From contig NZ_JBEWCD010000001.1 in assembly GCF_040530035.1 (NCBI RefSeq), positions 806,001-870,000 on the forward strand: a DNA stretch of 64,000 bases, given 5' to 3'. Below are positions 1 through 9,454 of this stretch, piece by piece. Both the position numbers and the translations under genes were made by a program. The notes under the pieces were generated by a model. The model was given only the letters and a program-made list of their open reading frames with translations. It did not search any database and was not told where the DNA came from. Position 1 is the first letter of the stretch. The number at the start of each line of letters is the position of its first letter. The DNA is from Roseibium sp. HPY-6. GTDB taxonomy: Bacteria; Pseudomonadota; Alphaproteobacteria; Rhizobiales; Stappiaceae.

Positions 1-293
1 TCATCACTCATGGCGTTCTCGTGGCGGAGATCAATCCGTCCGGTAACTACCCGCAAGTTCTGACCTTTCGCGTTCCAGACGCATGGATGGCAGACCTTCA
101 GTCAGACTGGATCGATGTGACGTACCTCGGTGCCAATCCGAAAATCGCACATCCCACGGACCTGCTCGAGACCTTCCACTTTGATGGAAGAGTGCTCGTA
201 TGGTCTTTGCTGATTGGTGCGGTGGTTCTATGGTTTGCCATCAGGTCCGCGCGCAAATGGTCCAGCTTCAGAAATCGGATGCGGCACTACTAG
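1..293 (+). CDS. C-terminal end of an unidentified membrane protein (partial)
   Basis: The reading frame is open from the window edge (first full codon at position 3) to TAG at 291-293, so this is the last 96 or so residues of a gene that starts outside the window. A GTG at 21 could serve as a start but has no ribosome binding site, and the frame continues upstream. One hydrophobic segment of about 18 residues (VLVWSLLIGAVVLWFAI) lies near the end and is followed by a basic, Arg-rich tail, so the C terminus is probably anchored in the inner membrane with the tail in the cytoplasm. I do not recognise the family. Confidence 0.5.
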   Translation, partial: ITHGVLVAEINPSGNYPQVLTFRVPDAWMADLQSDWIDVTYLGANPKIAHPTDLLETFHFDGRVLVWSLLIGAVVLWFAIRSARKWSSFRNRMRHY

Positions 294-305
294 CAATACC
301 CTTGG

Positions 306-2027
306 TCACGATCCCTGATCGATCAGCTCGAACTTGTCGACATCGAAAACGCCGAGATCGGTGATCTTCAGATGCGGAATGACGGGCAGCGGCAGGAAGG
401 CGACCTGCAGGAACGGTTCTTCCAGCGTACAACCCAGTGACTTGGCAGCGGCCCGCAGGGCCTCGAGAGCCGTCTTCACCGTCTCAAACGGCTCAAGGCT
501 CATCAGTCCTGCAAGCGGCAAGGCGAGTTCCGCCATGACGCTATCACTGTCAGCAACTGCAAAACCGCCATTCATCGCGATCACACGATTGACTGCAATG
601 GCCATTGCGGCGTCATCCGCACCGACAACGCAGATATTGTGGCTGTCGTGGCCGACCGAACTCGCAATCGCGCCGCGCGTCATGCCAAATCCATGCACGA
701 AGCCGCGGCCAACATGGCCGATCCCCTTGTGCCGTTCAACAACCGCCACTTTCAAAACATCCTGATCCAGATCAGCGAGTGACTTCCCGTCGGCAACAGG
801 AAGCCTTTTAACGAGGTGTTCAGTGATGATTTTGCCGGGCAGCACGCCAATCACCGATGTGTCGCTGTTGCGGGCCGGAACATCGAAATCTTCAGCCGAA
901 ACTGCGTCAAGCCTGACGCTTTGCAAGCCGACCGGCGCAACGGTACCGCGTGCAGCAAAGAGTTCGTCGCTCACCGGCCGACCGGCGCTGATGACCTGTT
1001 CGACCCGGCAGTCTTCAAAGTCATTGAGCAGAACAATATCGGCGCGCTTTCCGGGCGCAATCATCCCGCGGTCTGCGAGCCCGAAGGCATTGGCTGCCGA
1101 CCAGCTGGCAGAACGGTAGGCGTCAAGAGGACGAATGCCTTTGCCGATCAACCGCCGGATCATGCTGTCAAGGTGGCCTTCTTCGGCTATGTCGAGCGGG
1201 TTCCGGTCATCCGTGCAGAGCGCGACAAAGGCCGAAACATCGGACTTCAGGATCGGCGCGAGAGCATCAAGATCTTTTGAGACAGAGCCCTCACGCATCA
1301 GGATCGTCATGCCCTTGGAAAGTTTCTCAAGAGCTTCCTCTGCACTCGTTGCCTCATGGTCCGTCCTGATGCCAGCCGCTAGATAGCCATTGAGACCAAG
1401 CCCGGAGAGCAACGGCGCATGTCCATCGATGTGTCCGTCCTGGAAAGCGGCCAGTTTCGCAAGAACCTTCGGGTCGCGCGCGAGAACGCCTGGAAAATTC
1501 ATGAATTCCGCAAGGCCAATGACTTTCTCATGGTCGGCGAAAGGCAATATGTCATCGATTTCCAGACAGGCGCCCGCAGTTTCAAAGGATGTGGCCGGCA
1601 CGCAGGAGGATAGATTGATCCTCAGGTCCATGACCGTCTCCAGCGACGCGTCGAGAAAATAACGGATGCCTTCGGCGCCGAGAACATTCGCAATCTCATG
1701 AGGATCGCATATGGCCGTGGTCACCCCGTGCGGCAGGACGCAGCGATCAAATTCAAACGGCGTAACAAGAGAGGATTCGACATGAAGATGCGTATCAATG
1801 AAACCGGGAACCGCTGTCAAACCCTTTGCTTCGATCGTAACACTGCCTTCGTAGGTGCCGTAGGTGCCAACGATGCGATCCTGGCAAACAGCGATGTCGG
1901 TTTCCTCGCGACTACCGTCCATCACGTTGAAAAGACGTGCATTCTTGATCACAAGGTCCGCAGGCGCCTCCCCCGAACCTATCGCAATTGCCCGCTCGAG
2001 AAAGACTTCGTCATGCTTGACCGTCAT
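306..2027 (-). CDS. ade: Adenine deaminase
   Basis: Cytoplasmic amidohydrolase-superfamily enzyme converting adenine to hypoxanthine and ammonia in purine salvage. About 573 residues, the normal length for the family. The beta-strand metal site THLHVESS is at about residues 79-86 and CDPHE at 107-111; a CTDDRNP motif lies in the middle and the C-terminal adenine-deaminase domain is complete. GTG at 2033 and ATG at 2027 are both in frame. GGAG at 2037-2040 sits about 9 bases before the ATG but only 3 before the GTG, so the ATG is chosen. It stands alone, transcribed away from the fructose operon. Confidence 0.93.
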   Translation of the reverse strand: MTVKHDEVFLERAIAIGSGEAPADLVIKNARLFNVMDGSREETDIAVCQDRIVGTYGTYEGSVTIEAKGLTAVPGFIDTHLHVESSLVTPFEFDRCVLPHGVTTAICDPHEIANVLGAEGIRYFLDASLETVMDLRINLSSCVPATSFETAGACLEIDDILPFADHEKVIGLAEFMNFPGVLARDPKVLAKLAAFQDGHIDGHAPLLSGLGLNGYLAAGIRTDHEATSAEEALEKLSKGMTILMREGSVSKDLDALAPILKSDVSAFVALCTDDRNPLDIAEEGHLDSMIRRLIGKGIRPLDAYRSASWSAANAFGLADRGMIAPGKRADIVLLNDFEDCRVEQVISAGRPVSDELFAARGTVAPVGLQSVRLDAVSAEDFDVPARNSDTSVIGVLPGKIITEHLVKRLPVADGKSLADLDQDVLKVAVVERHKGIGHVGRGFVHGFGMTRGAIASSVGHDSHNICVVGADDAAMAIAVNRVIAMNGGFAVADSDSVMAELALPLAGLMSLEPFETVKTALEALRAAAKSLGCTLEEPFLQVAFLPLPVIPHLKITDLGVFDVDKFELIDQGS

Positions 2028-2093
2028 TGACACTCACTCCGATTCCGATTTGGGACGCGACGCTCCGAATCCCAGGGCCACCGCTAACGGGGC

Positions 2094-2116
2094 CTGAAAA
2101 TATATTCTGATTTCAG
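2094..2116. promoter_or_regulatory. Inverted repeat upstream of ade
   Basis: CTGAAA and TTTCAG, separated by 11 AT-rich bases, lie about 67 bases upstream of the ade ATG. The position suits an operator for ade, but the arms are only 6 bases and chance occurrence is possible. Confidence 0.25.
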
Positions 2117-2314
2117 TCTTTTGTGTCAAAGAACGGGCGGCATTAACACATCCCGAGTTCCGCAAAATTTCTTGTAATCAGCATGCCCCAACGTAAATTT
2201 CTCTGTTAGACTGACCCGGCAATTCCTGCTTTGCGATCAATGCGCTGCTGCACCACAAGATCGAAACGCTGCAGTGCAAAACAATTTCGAATTGACAGAT
2301 CGCTACAACCCACG

Positions 2315-2339
2315 AATAATTTCATCAAGATTAATTATT
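2315..2339. promoter_or_regulatory. Inverted repeat upstream of frcR (candidate ROK operator)
   Basis: AATAATT and AATTATT are perfect 7-base arms with an 11-base spacer, ending 49 bases before the frcR start. AT-rich dyads are typical ROK/NagC-type targets, so autoregulation by FrcR is a reasonable guess. Nothing similar was found in front of frcB, which is only 24 bases behind frcR. Confidence 0.35.
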
Positions 2340-2388
2340 ATGAAGCCGCGCCGAAACGCGGCGGCCAGCCCTGGGAGGAGCGAGGACG

Positions 2389-3711
2389 GTGACTGAGACC
2401 AGGACATCCGGTCGTGGCTCGAATTCCGCGCAACTGCGCCGTTACAACGAGCGCATCGTCCTGCAGATCCTGCGGCGCGCGGGTGAGGCCTCCAAGGCGG
2501 AACTTGCGCGTGCTGTGCAACTGACCAACGCGGCAATTGGCGCGATTATCCAGGATCTGATCGAAGAAGGCCTCATATTCGAGGCCGGCAAACGCCATGA
2601 CGGCAGCCGGGGACAGCCCGCAACGATCCTGAAGCTTGCGCCCGACGGCGCTTATTCGTTCGGCGTACGTCTTGACCGAACAAACCTTGAAACCGTGCTG
2701 ATGGATTTTTCCGGCCAGATCATAGACCGGCGCATTCACGACATGATCTTGCCTGCCCCCGATCAGGCCGTCGAGACGCTGGTCAAGGACCTGACCGAGC
2801 TGCGCATGCATTTGAGCGAGGACAAACAATCCAGGATCACGGGCATCGGTCTGGCTCAGCCGTTCAATCTGGGCGCATGGCTGCATGAACTCGGTCTGCC
2901 GGAAGCCGACTTCAAAAAGTGGGACGACTTCGACCTTGCCGCGGCGCTTGAAGATGCGATGAAATTGCCCGTGTTCAGTGAAAACGACGGCACTGCGGCA
3001 GCCGTTGCCGAACTGTTTTACGGCAAGGGCAGACAGAATGACAACTTCCTGTACCTGTTCCTGGGCCCTGCTATCGGTGGCGGTCTCGTCCTGAAGGGTG
3101 ACGTTGTCCGGGGCATGTCCGGCAACGCCGCGGACGTTGCCTTCATGCCTGTCCCGCCAAGTGGTCTTTCAACCGCTCCAAAACCAAAACAGGCCTGGGA
3201 CTTGCTGCTGACACGCGCCTCGCTGGTCGCGCTGGCACGGCACATGTCGCCTGCCAACTTTGAAGCGCTCAGCCGCTCCGACCTGCAGGCTGCTGTGGAA
3301 GCTAACGACATAAAGTATCAGGAATGGCTGGCAGATTGCGCCACAGCCTTGGCCCTCGCACTGCGCTCGGCTTATGCACTTCTCGATATTTCTCTGATCG
3401 TTATCGACGGCGATCTGCGAGGCTCTTTCCCGAAAACATTCCAGCAGGCGCTCAGATCCGCGGTCGAAGACGCAGCTCCAGAAAAGCGTCAGTCGCCGGA
3501 AATCGAAGTCGGCAGCTTTGCACATGATGCGGGCGCGATTGGAGCCGCAAGCTTGCCGCAATTTTTCAACTTCTCACCGAGAGCGACAATCCTCACGGGC
3601 GGGAAGGACAAAGGACCCGCCGGAGCAGGCAGTTCGGGAGACCGAACCAGCTTTCCGGCAAGGGCAGCGAGATTGGGGTCACATCTGGCCGAACCCGACC
3701 GCTCAAACTGA
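2389..3711 (+). CDS. frcR: ROK-family transcriptional regulator of the fructose operon
   Basis: 440 residues: an N-terminal winged helix (about residues 18-65, with KAELARAVQLTNAAIGAIIQ as the helix-turn-helix) followed by a ROK sugar-kinase-like domain with the acidic ENDGTAA and GPAIGGGLVLKG loops. The usual ROK zinc motif CxCGxxGCxE is not visible; the region after GNAADVAFMP goes straight into PPSGLSTAPKPKQ, so it may have lost the zinc site. Starts at GTG 2389, with GGAGGAG at 2373-2379. It lies first in the operon, 24 bases before frcB, which matches the S. meliloti frcRBCAK arrangement. Probably a fructose- or fructose-phosphate-responsive repressor (inference). Confidence 0.85.
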   Translation: MTETRTSGRGSNSAQLRRYNERIVLQILRRAGEASKAELARAVQLTNAAIGAIIQDLIEEGLIFEAGKRHDGSRGQPATILKLAPDGAYSFGVRLDRTNLETVLMDFSGQIIDRRIHDMILPAPDQAVETLVKDLTELRMHLSEDKQSRITGIGLAQPFNLGAWLHELGLPEADFKKWDDFDLAAALEDAMKLPVFSENDGTAAAVAELFYGKGRQNDNFLYLFLGPAIGGGLVLKGDVVRGMSGNAADVAFMPVPPSGLSTAPKPKQAWDLLLTRASLVALARHMSPANFEALSRSDLQAAVEANDIKYQEWLADCATALALALRSAYALLDISLIVIDGDLRGSFPKTFQQALRSAVEDAAPEKRQSPEIEVGSFAHDAGAIGAASLPQFFNFSPRATILTGGKDKGPAGAGSSGDRTSFPARAARLGSHLAEPDRSN

Positions 3712-3735
3712 AATAGGCCAGGGAGGAAAAAGCAA

Positions 3736-4752
3736 ATGATCCGCAAACTACTAGCGACTGGTTCAGTCCTGGCTGCCATGGCGGCAGCACCGGCAGCAGC
3801 TGCCGACATTTCAGCCTGCCTGATCACCAAAACCGACACCAACCCGTTCTTCGTGAAAATGAAGGAAGGCGCAACGGCCAAGGCGAATGAACTTGGCATC
3901 GAGCTGAAGTCCTTTGCCGGAAAAGTCGATGGCGACCATGAAACCCAGGTTGCTGCGATCGAGACCTGCATCGCCGATGGTGCAAAAGGCATCCTGCTGA
4001 CCGCCTCCGATACTTCTTCGATCGTACCGGCAGTTAAACAGGCTCGGGACAACGGTCTTCTGGTCATTGCGCTCGACACGCCATTGAGCCCGATCGACGC
4101 GGCGGACGCAACCTTCGCAACGGACAACTTCCTTGCGGGTGAGCTGATCGGCAAATGGGCAGCCGGCGCTCTTGGCGACAAGGCTGCCGATGCAAAAATC
4201 GGCATGCTCGACCTGGCGATCAGTCAGCCGACGGTGGGTGTCCTCCGTGACCAGGGCTTCCTTCAGGGCTTCGGCATCGACCTTGGCGATCCCAACAAGT
4301 GGGGCGATGAGACGGACGCGCGCATCGTTGGCAACGACGTAACGCAGGGCAACGAAGAAGGTGGCCGCCGCGCCATGGAGAACCTTCTCGCAAAAGACCC
4401 GATGATCAACGTTGTTTACACGATCAACGAACCAGCGGCTGCCGGTGCATATGAAGCGCTGAAGGCCATCGGTCGTGAGAACGACGTGTTGATCGTCTCG
4501 GTCGACGGTGGGTGCCCGGGCGTTCAAAACGTCAAGGACGGCGTGATCGGCGCAACATCCCAGCAATATCCGCTTCTGATGGCTTCGCTTGGTATCGAAG
4601 CGATCAAGACATGGGCTGACAGCGGTGCGAAACCTGAGCCGACCCCGGGCAAGGATTTCTTCGATACCGGCGTTGCCCTTGTCACTGACAAGCCGGTCGA
4701 TGGTGTGGACTCCATCGATACCGCGAAGGGCACGGAGCTCTGCTGGGGCTAA
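3736..4752 (+). CDS. frcB: Fructose ABC transporter, periplasmic binding protein
   Basis: 338 residues of the Peripla_BP_4 (ribose-binding-like) family. The signal peptide is [15 protein letters not shown] through about residue 23, with an Ala-rich cleavage site. The sugar-binding fold begins with [20 protein letters not shown]. The gene order regulator, binding protein, permease, ATPase, kinase is that of the characterised rhizobial fructose (also ribose/mannose) importer, so it should deliver fructose to FrcC/FrcA. AGGGAGGAAAAAGCAA just before ATG 3736 is a strong ribosome binding site. A perfect 11-bp hairpin follows the stop codon (separate entry). Confidence 0.88.
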   Translation: MIRKLLATGSVLAAMAAAPAAAADISACLITKTDTNPFFVKMKEGATAKANELGIELKSFAGKVDGDHETQVAAIETCIADGAKGILLTASDTSSIVPAVKQARDNGLLVIALDTPLSPIDAADATFATDNFLAGELIGKWAAGALGDKAADAKIGMLDLAISQPTVGVLRDQGFLQGFGIDLGDPNKWGDETDARIVGNDVTQGNEEGGRRAMENLLAKDPMINVVYTINEPAAAGAYEALKAIGRENDVLIVSVDGGCPGVQNVKDGVIGATSQQYPLLMASLGIEAIKTWADSGAKPEPTPGKDFFDTGVALVTDKPVDGVDSIDTAKGTELCWG

Positions 4753-4762
4753 GGTGGCTAAG

Positions 4763-4793
4763 GCCCGGGAGGCATCAAACACGCCTCCCGGGC
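4763..4793 (+). terminator. Hairpin between frcB and frcC (attenuator or mRNA stabiliser)
   Basis: Perfect 11-bp GC-rich stem (GCCCGGGAGGC, 9-base loop, GCCTCCCGGGC) starting 10 bases after the frcB stop. No T-run follows, so it is not a classical terminator. In this position it more likely protects the frcB message or partly blocks read-through, giving excess binding protein over membrane subunits. Confidence 0.6.
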
Positions 4794-4869
4794 TCCTCAA
4801 GAGCCGGATCGCGACCGACAAGCTGTGGGCGGTCACGTGACCAACTGATCCGCTGCGGAAGGGAAAGTA

Positions 4870-5940
4870 ATGTCTCAAACAAAGGACGGGACCGATAACT
4901 ACGAATCTGCCGCCAGCAGATCGGACTCGGTCGCCGAATTCGAAGACCATCGGCGCGGTTTTCTCGGACAGGTGCAGCACACGCTGCACGCCAATCCGTC
5001 CCTGGTGCCGCTCGTCGTGCTCATCGTTGCAATTATCGTCTTCGGCTTGTTGTTGGGATCCAAGTTCTTTTCGCCTTTTGCGATGACGTTGATCCTCCAG
5101 CAGGTTCAAATCGTGGGAATTGTGGCAGCTGCGCAAAGCCTGATTATCCTGACCGCCGGAATTGACCTGAGCGTTGGTGCCATCATGGTCTTTTCCTCGG
5201 TGATCATGGGACAATTCACATTCCGCTATGGGATTCCTGCTCCAATTGCCGTCGCCTGCGGCCTCGCAGTTGGAACGATGATCGGCGCGTTGAACGGTTG
5301 GCTGGTAAGCCGGGTCAAGCTCCCACCGTTCATCGTCACACTCGGGATGTGGCAGATTGTGCTTGCGACGAACTTCCTTTACTCGGCCAACGAAACCATC
5401 AGGTCGCAGGAAATCGAAGCGAACGCCCCTTTCCTTCAGTTCTTCGGAACAAAGTTCAATATCGGTGGTGCTGTGTTCACCGTGGGCGTGATCTTCATGT
5501 TGATCCTGGTTCTTGTGCTTGCCTACGCGCTTCGTCACACGGCCTGGGGGCGACACGTCTATGCCGTTGGCGACGATCCGGAAGCTGCCGGACTATCGGG
5601 TGTCAACGTCCACCGAACCCTCATGTCGGTCTACATGCTTTCAGGACTGATATGCGCCTTTGCCGGGTGGGCCCTGATCGGCCGTATCGGATCTGTGTCG
5701 CCGACCTCCGGACAGCTCGCAAATATTGAGAGCATCACCGCGGTGGTGATCGGCGGCATTTCTCTCTTCGGCGGACGCGGATCAATCCTTGGTTCCTTGT
5801 TCGGCGCACTGATCGTCGGCGTCTTCACGCTCGGGCTGAGGCTTCTCGGCGCGGATGCGCAGTGGACCTTTCTTCTCATCGGGCTTCTCATCATCGCTGC
5901 CGTCGCAGCCGACCAGTGGATCAGAAAGGTATCGGCATAA
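4870..5940 (+). CDS. frcC: Fructose ABC transporter, permease
   Basis: 356 residues of the BPD_transp_2 (RbsC-like) family. A soluble, acidic 30- to 40-residue N terminus is followed by 8-10 hydrophobic segments. The family landmark LTAGIDLSVGAIMVFSS and the EAAGLSGVNV cytoplasmic coupling loop are present. The inner-membrane protein forms the translocation channel with FrcA. The ATG is preceded by GGAAGGGAAAGTA. Its stop codon overlaps the frcA start (TAATG), indicating coupled translation. Confidence 0.88.
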   Translation: MSQTKDGTDNYESAASRSDSVAEFEDHRRGFLGQVQHTLHANPSLVPLVVLIVAIIVFGLLLGSKFFSPFAMTLILQQVQIVGIVAAAQSLIILTAGIDLSVGAIMVFSSVIMGQFTFRYGIPAPIAVACGLAVGTMIGALNGWLVSRVKLPPFIVTLGMWQIVLATNFLYSANETIRSQEIEANAPFLQFFGTKFNIGGAVFTVGVIFMLILVLVLAYALRHTAWGRHVYAVGDDPEAAGLSGVNVHRTLMSVYMLSGLICAFAGWALIGRIGSVSPTSGQLANIESITAVVIGGISLFGGRGSILGSLFGALIVGVFTLGLRLLGADAQWTFLLIGLLIIAAVAADQWIRKVSA

Positions 5941-6722
5941 TGTCTGACAGTGTTCCCATTGTAGAGGGCCGCGGTATCGTCAAGCGTTATGGTCATGTCA
6001 CCGCGATCGACCATTCAGACTTTGAATTGCGTAACAACGAAATCCTGGCCGTCATAGGCGACAACGGCGCTGGAAAATCGTCGATCGTAAAGGCGATTTG
6101 CGGCGCCACCATCCCGGATGAAGGTGAAATCCTGATTGACGGCAAGCCCGTCAGTTTCACATCCCCGACGCAGGCGCGGGATATGGGGATCGAAATCGTC
6201 TACCAGACCCTCGCCATGTCGCCAGCCATGTCCATTGCCGACAACATGTTCATGGGGCGCGAACTCCGCAAACCAGGTTTCATGGGAAAATTCCTGCGGC
6301 AACTCGACCGGCCGGCGATGGAAAAGTTTGCGCGTGAAAAGCTCACGGAACTTGGCCTGATGACCGTGCAATCGATCAACCAGACCGTTGAGACATTATC
6401 GGGCGGACAGAGACAAGGCGTAGCTGTGGCCAGGGCTGCTGCCTTTGCGACCAAGTTCATCATCATGGACGAGCCGACTGCTGCGCTGGGTGTCAAGGAA
6501 AGCCGGCGTGTGCTGGAGCTGATCCAGGACGTGAAGTCGCGGGGAATACCGATCGTTCTCATCAGTCATAATATGCCGCACGTCTTCGAGGTCGCCGACC
6601 GGATCCACATTCACCGGTTGGGCAAACGGCTTTGTACCGTCAGACCCGAAGACTGCTCCATGTCCGATGCGGTTGCGCTGATGACGGGTGCAATGGACCC
6701 ACCCAGTGACCTTGCGGCGTGA
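5940..6722 (+). CDS. frcA: Fructose ABC transporter, ATP-binding protein
   Basis: 260 residues, a single ABC domain. Walker A GDNGAGKS is at 40-47, the LSGGQ signature at about 153-157 and Walker B FIIMDEPT at about 173-180, with the switch His in LISHNM. Sugar ABC systems of the RbsA type usually have two fused ABC domains; this one-domain form is typical of FrcA. The start is the ATG at 5940-5942 overlapping the frcC stop; an upstream in-frame ATG lies inside frcC and is not used. Energises fructose uptake. Confidence 0.88.
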   Translation: MSDSVPIVEGRGIVKRYGHVTAIDHSDFELRNNEILAVIGDNGAGKSSIVKAICGATIPDEGEILIDGKPVSFTSPTQARDMGIEIVYQTLAMSPAMSIADNMFMGRELRKPGFMGKFLRQLDRPAMEKFAREKLTELGLMTVQSINQTVETLSGGQRQGVAVARAAAFATKFIIMDEPTAALGVKESRRVLELIQDVKSRGIPIVLISHNMPHVFEVADRIHIHRLGKRLCTVRPEDCSMSDAVALMTGAMDPPSDLAA

Positions 6723-6749
6723 AGGTTGGTTGGAAAACCGAAGCAAAAT

Positions 6750-6775
6750 GGTCCGGCCAGGCCGGACCCTTTTCT
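6750..6775 (+). terminator. Rho-independent terminator between frcA and frcK
   Basis: GGTCCGGCC, A, GGCCGGACC is a perfect inverted repeat (8-bp stem with a 3-base loop), followed by CTTTTCT. It sits 27 bases after the frcA stop and about 30 before frcK. It should end a good share of transcripts after the importer genes, so frcK may be transcribed by read-through at lower level. Confidence 0.7.
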
Positions 6776-6803
6776 GACATGAATAAAACAGTCTGGACTC
6801 TCC

Positions 6804-7748
6804 ATGTTCTTGATTTGCGGTGAAGCCCTGTTCGACCTTTTCGGTGAACCGGGTGCAGACACAGTGTCGTTTGACGCCCGGATCGGCGGCTCGCCGTTCA
6901 ACGTGGCGATGGGCCTTGCGAGATTGGGTGAAAATGCCGCCTTCTTCGGCGGCATATCGAAAGACGCCCTGGGTGAAAAGCTGGTCGACAAATTCCGCAA
7001 GGAAGGCGTTTCGGATCGCTACATTCTGCGGACCGATTATCTGACGACGCTCAGCCTGGTTCAAAAAGACGCGCACGGGCACCCAGCCTACACATTCTAC
7101 GGTGCAAACGCGGCCGACCGCATGGTCACTGAAAGTGATCTTCCAACGCTCACCGAAACGCCCGCATTCCTGCATGTCGGCTCTTACACCGCTCTTTTGG
7201 AACCGGTCGCGGGAAGCTTGAAGACATTCATCGAACGCACGCGAGCGCATACGCTCATCTCATTTGATCCCAATATCCGCCCGACGGTCGAACCCGACAT
7301 GGCGCTATGGCGCAAAAACACCGACACCCTTTCCTCCCTGTCCGACATTATCAAGGTCAGCGACGAGGATCTTGGTTTGATCTCGCCTGAAGAACCGGTT
7401 GCCGATGTCGCCCGGCGCTGGCTGTCAAACGGCCCCGGGCTTGTTATCGTCACGCGTGGCGGCGACGGCGCGTCAGCTTATACGAGCGGCTTTGAAACAC
7501 ATTGCCCCGGGATAAAGGTCAATGTTGAGGACACTGTCGGTGCCGGAGACACGTTTCAAGCGGCATTGCTGTCCGGCCTGAACAAACTCGGTGCAAAGGA
7601 CAGGAAATCACTGTCGGCACTTGACGAGAGCAGCGTCAATCGCCTTCTTACATTCGCGGTAAAAGCAGCCGGCATCACCTGCTCGCGCCGCGGAGCGGAC
7701 CTTCCTAGGTTGGCGGAGCTGCAAAAAGAATGGTCAGAGCTCATTTGA
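6804..7748 (+). CDS. frcK: Fructokinase (PfkB family)
   Basis: 314 residues. The PfkB ribokinase fold begins with MFLICGEALFDLFGE; the sugar-binding GGSPFNVAMGLARLG loop (PfkB signature 1 region) is at about 30-45, and signature 2 DTVGAGDTFQAALL, with the catalytic Asp, is at about 242-255. The most likely reaction is ATP-dependent phosphorylation of fructose to fructose-6-phosphate, given its place behind the fructose importer. Pgi, also encoded in this window, would feed the product into the Entner-Doudoroff route. Confidence 0.85.
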   Translation: MFLICGEALFDLFGEPGADTVSFDARIGGSPFNVAMGLARLGENAAFFGGISKDALGEKLVDKFRKEGVSDRYILRTDYLTTLSLVQKDAHGHPAYTFYGANAADRMVTESDLPTLTETPAFLHVGSYTALLEPVAGSLKTFIERTRAHTLISFDPNIRPTVEPDMALWRKNTDTLSSLSDIIKVSDEDLGLISPEEPVADVARRWLSNGPGLVIVTRGGDGASAYTSGFETHCPGIKVNVEDTVGAGDTFQAALLSGLNKLGAKDRKSLSALDESSVNRLLTFAVKAAGITCSRRGADLPRLAELQKEWSELI

Positions 7749-7764
7749 GGGGCTGACAAGCGAA

Positions 7765-7778
7765 TTAAATCGATTTAA
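7765..7778. promoter_or_regulatory. LacI-type palindromic operator upstream of zwf
   Basis: Perfect 14-bp palindrome TTAAATCGATTTAA, 66 bases before the zwf ATG. The same word recurs in front of edd (one mismatch), pgi and the enolase-superfamily gene at 61.3 kb. A central CG flanked by AA and TT half-sites is the hallmark of LacI-family operators, so this is probably a repressor/activator site for an off-window regulator. Confidence 0.75.
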
Positions 7779-7844
7779 AAGCCCCCTGAAACCTCCTGGA
7801 AGCGCAAAGTCCGGGAGCAGACAGTCTTTTGGAAGGATAGTCTC

Positions 7845-9320
7845 ATGGCGGTACGCGTCATTGAAGTTCAAGAGTTCGACCTCGTTGTCTTCGGTGCTTC
7901 GGGCGACCTGGCTCACCGCAAACTTCTGCCCGCCCTCTATCATCGCGACGCGGATGGCCAGATGCCGGAAAAGGCACGGATCATCTGCAGTGCGCGCCGG
8001 GACTATACGGATGACGACTATCGGGCGTGGGCTAAAAAGGCACTTGAGGAACATGTCCACGACCTTGACAAGGAACACCTCGACCAGTTCCTAAAGCGAT
8101 TGCATTACGTGAAAATCGACGTGGCGGCTGCGGTCGGGTTCGAGGACCTGAAAACGATCCTTGATGAACGCGAAGACGTGATCAGGGCGTTTTACCTTGC
8201 CGTTGGCCCGGACCTGTTCGGGACGATCTGCGAGAACCTCGGCCGTGTCGGCGTCGTCAACAGCCACGCGCGGGTCGTGATCGAGAAACCGATCGGCAAG
8301 GACGGTGCGTCGGCCAAGGCTCTCAACGACACCGTTGGTGCCGTTTTCAACGAACACCAGATATTCCGTATCGATCACTACCTCGGCAAGGAAACCGTTC
8401 AAAACCTGATGGCGCTGAGGTTTGCCAATGCGCTGTTCGAACCGCTCTGGAATGCGGCCCATATCGACCACGTTCAGATTACCGTGGCCGAATCCCTGGG
8501 CGTCGGTGGTCGCGCCGGTTATTACGACACGGCCGGAGCGCTGCGGGACATGGTTCAGAACCATATTCTTCAGCTCCTTTGCCTGGTCGCCATGGAGCCG
8601 CCCGAATCGATGAATGCCGACAGCGTCCGGGATGAGAAACTGAAAGTCCTGAAGGCTCTCTCGCCGATTGATGCCCAAAGCGCAGACAAACTGACCGTAC
8701 GTGGACAATACCGGGCTGGGGCCTCCGCCGGCGGCGCTGTGCCTGGCTATCTTGAGGAACTGGGCGACGACGACAGCCGCACGGAAACCTTCGTTGCTCT
8801 CAAGGCGGAAATTGCCAACTGGCGTTGGGCCGGCGTGCCGTTCTACCTGCGGACCGGCAAACGGCTTGCACAGCGCGTTTCGGAGATTGTCGTTCAATTC
8901 CGCCCGATACCGCATTCGATCTTCGACACGGAAACCGGGAAAGTCACTGCAAACCGCCTCATTATCCGTCTGCAACCGGATGAAGGCGTCAAGATGCAGA
9001 TCATGATCAAGGACCCGGGCCCTGGCGGCATGAGACTGAGGCAGGTCCCGCTCGACATGAGTTTTGCCGAGGCGTTCAAGGTGCGTAATCCGGATGCTTA
9101 TGAGCGCTTGATCATGGATGTGATCCGCGGCAATCAGACCCTTTTCATGCGGCGCGACGAAGTGGATGCCGCCTGGGCCTGGGTCGACCCCATCTTGGCG
9201 GCCTGGAGTTCCTCCAAGGAAACGCCTAAGGGATATACCGCAGGCACTTGGGGGCCCTCGGCGTCCATCGCACTCGTCGAACGCGACGGACGCACGTGGT
9301 CCGAAGAGGACTCGGTCTAG
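7845..9320 (+). CDS. zwf: Glucose-6-phosphate 1-dehydrogenase
   Basis: 491 residues, normal length. Oxidises glucose-6-phosphate to 6-phosphoglucono-1,5-lactone with NAD(P)+. The N-terminal Rossmann motif is VVFGASGDLAHRKLLPAL, EKPIGKD lies in the middle, and the substrate-binding RIDHYLGKE, with its active-site His and Lys, is at about 176-184. First gene of the Entner-Doudoroff block; preceded by the TTAAATCGATTTAA operator and followed 134 bases later by edd. There is no pgl gene next to it, unlike the zwf-pgl-edd order common in rhizobia. Confidence 0.95.
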   Translation: MAVRVIEVQEFDLVVFGASGDLAHRKLLPALYHRDADGQMPEKARIICSARRDYTDDDYRAWAKKALEEHVHDLDKEHLDQFLKRLHYVKIDVAAAVGFEDLKTILDEREDVIRAFYLAVGPDLFGTICENLGRVGVVNSHARVVIEKPIGKDGASAKALNDTVGAVFNEHQIFRIDHYLGKETVQNLMALRFANALFEPLWNAAHIDHVQITVAESLGVGGRAGYYDTAGALRDMVQNHILQLLCLVAMEPPESMNADSVRDEKLKVLKALSPIDAQSADKLTVRGQYRAGASAGGAVPGYLEELGDDDSRTETFVALKAEIANWRWAGVPFYLRTGKRLAQRVSEIVVQFRPIPHSIFDTETGKVTANRLIIRLQPDEGVKMQIMIKDPGPGGMRLRQVPLDMSFAEAFKVRNPDAYERLIMDVIRGNQTLFMRRDEVDAAWAWVDPILAAWSSSKETPKGYTAGTWGPSASIALVERDGRTWSEEDSV

Positions 9321-9360
9321 GAGGGCAGGACAGGGGCAGAACTTGTCTGCCTTCCGTCAT

Positions 9361-9374
9361 TTAAATCGATTAAA
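9361..9374. promoter_or_regulatory. LacI-type operator upstream of edd
   Basis: TTAAATCGATTAAA matches the zwf/pgi palindrome at 13 of 14 positions and lies 80 bases before the edd ATG. A weak hairpin (GGCAGA, 5-base loop, TCTGCC at 9335-9351) just upstream may end zwf transcripts, so edd-eda probably has its own regulated promoter here. Confidence 0.65.
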
Positions 9375-9454
9375 ATGAGCAAAAGCGGCGAAACCGCCCT
9401 ATTTGCCCTGATGAACATGACCCAGCCACAAGTGGCGAGGAAAGGACTTCAAAA

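Larger units (their letters stand above)
2028..2388. other. Divergent intergenic region between ade and frcR
   Basis: 361 bases with no credible gene. It must hold the promoters of ade (leftward) and the fructose operon (rightward). It is AT-rich compared with the flanking genes and contains two short inverted repeats, listed separately. Confidence 0.6.

Noticed and set aside
3811..5556. 581-residue open frame on the minus strand
   Set aside because: Lies antisense to frcB and frcC, both clearly real; composition (His, Arg, Asp-rich) is typical of a GC-rich shadow frame.
7749..7785. GGGGCT...AGCCCC arms around the zwf operator as a terminator for frcK
   Set aside because: The loop would be 25 bases and no T-run follows, so a functional terminator is unlikely.
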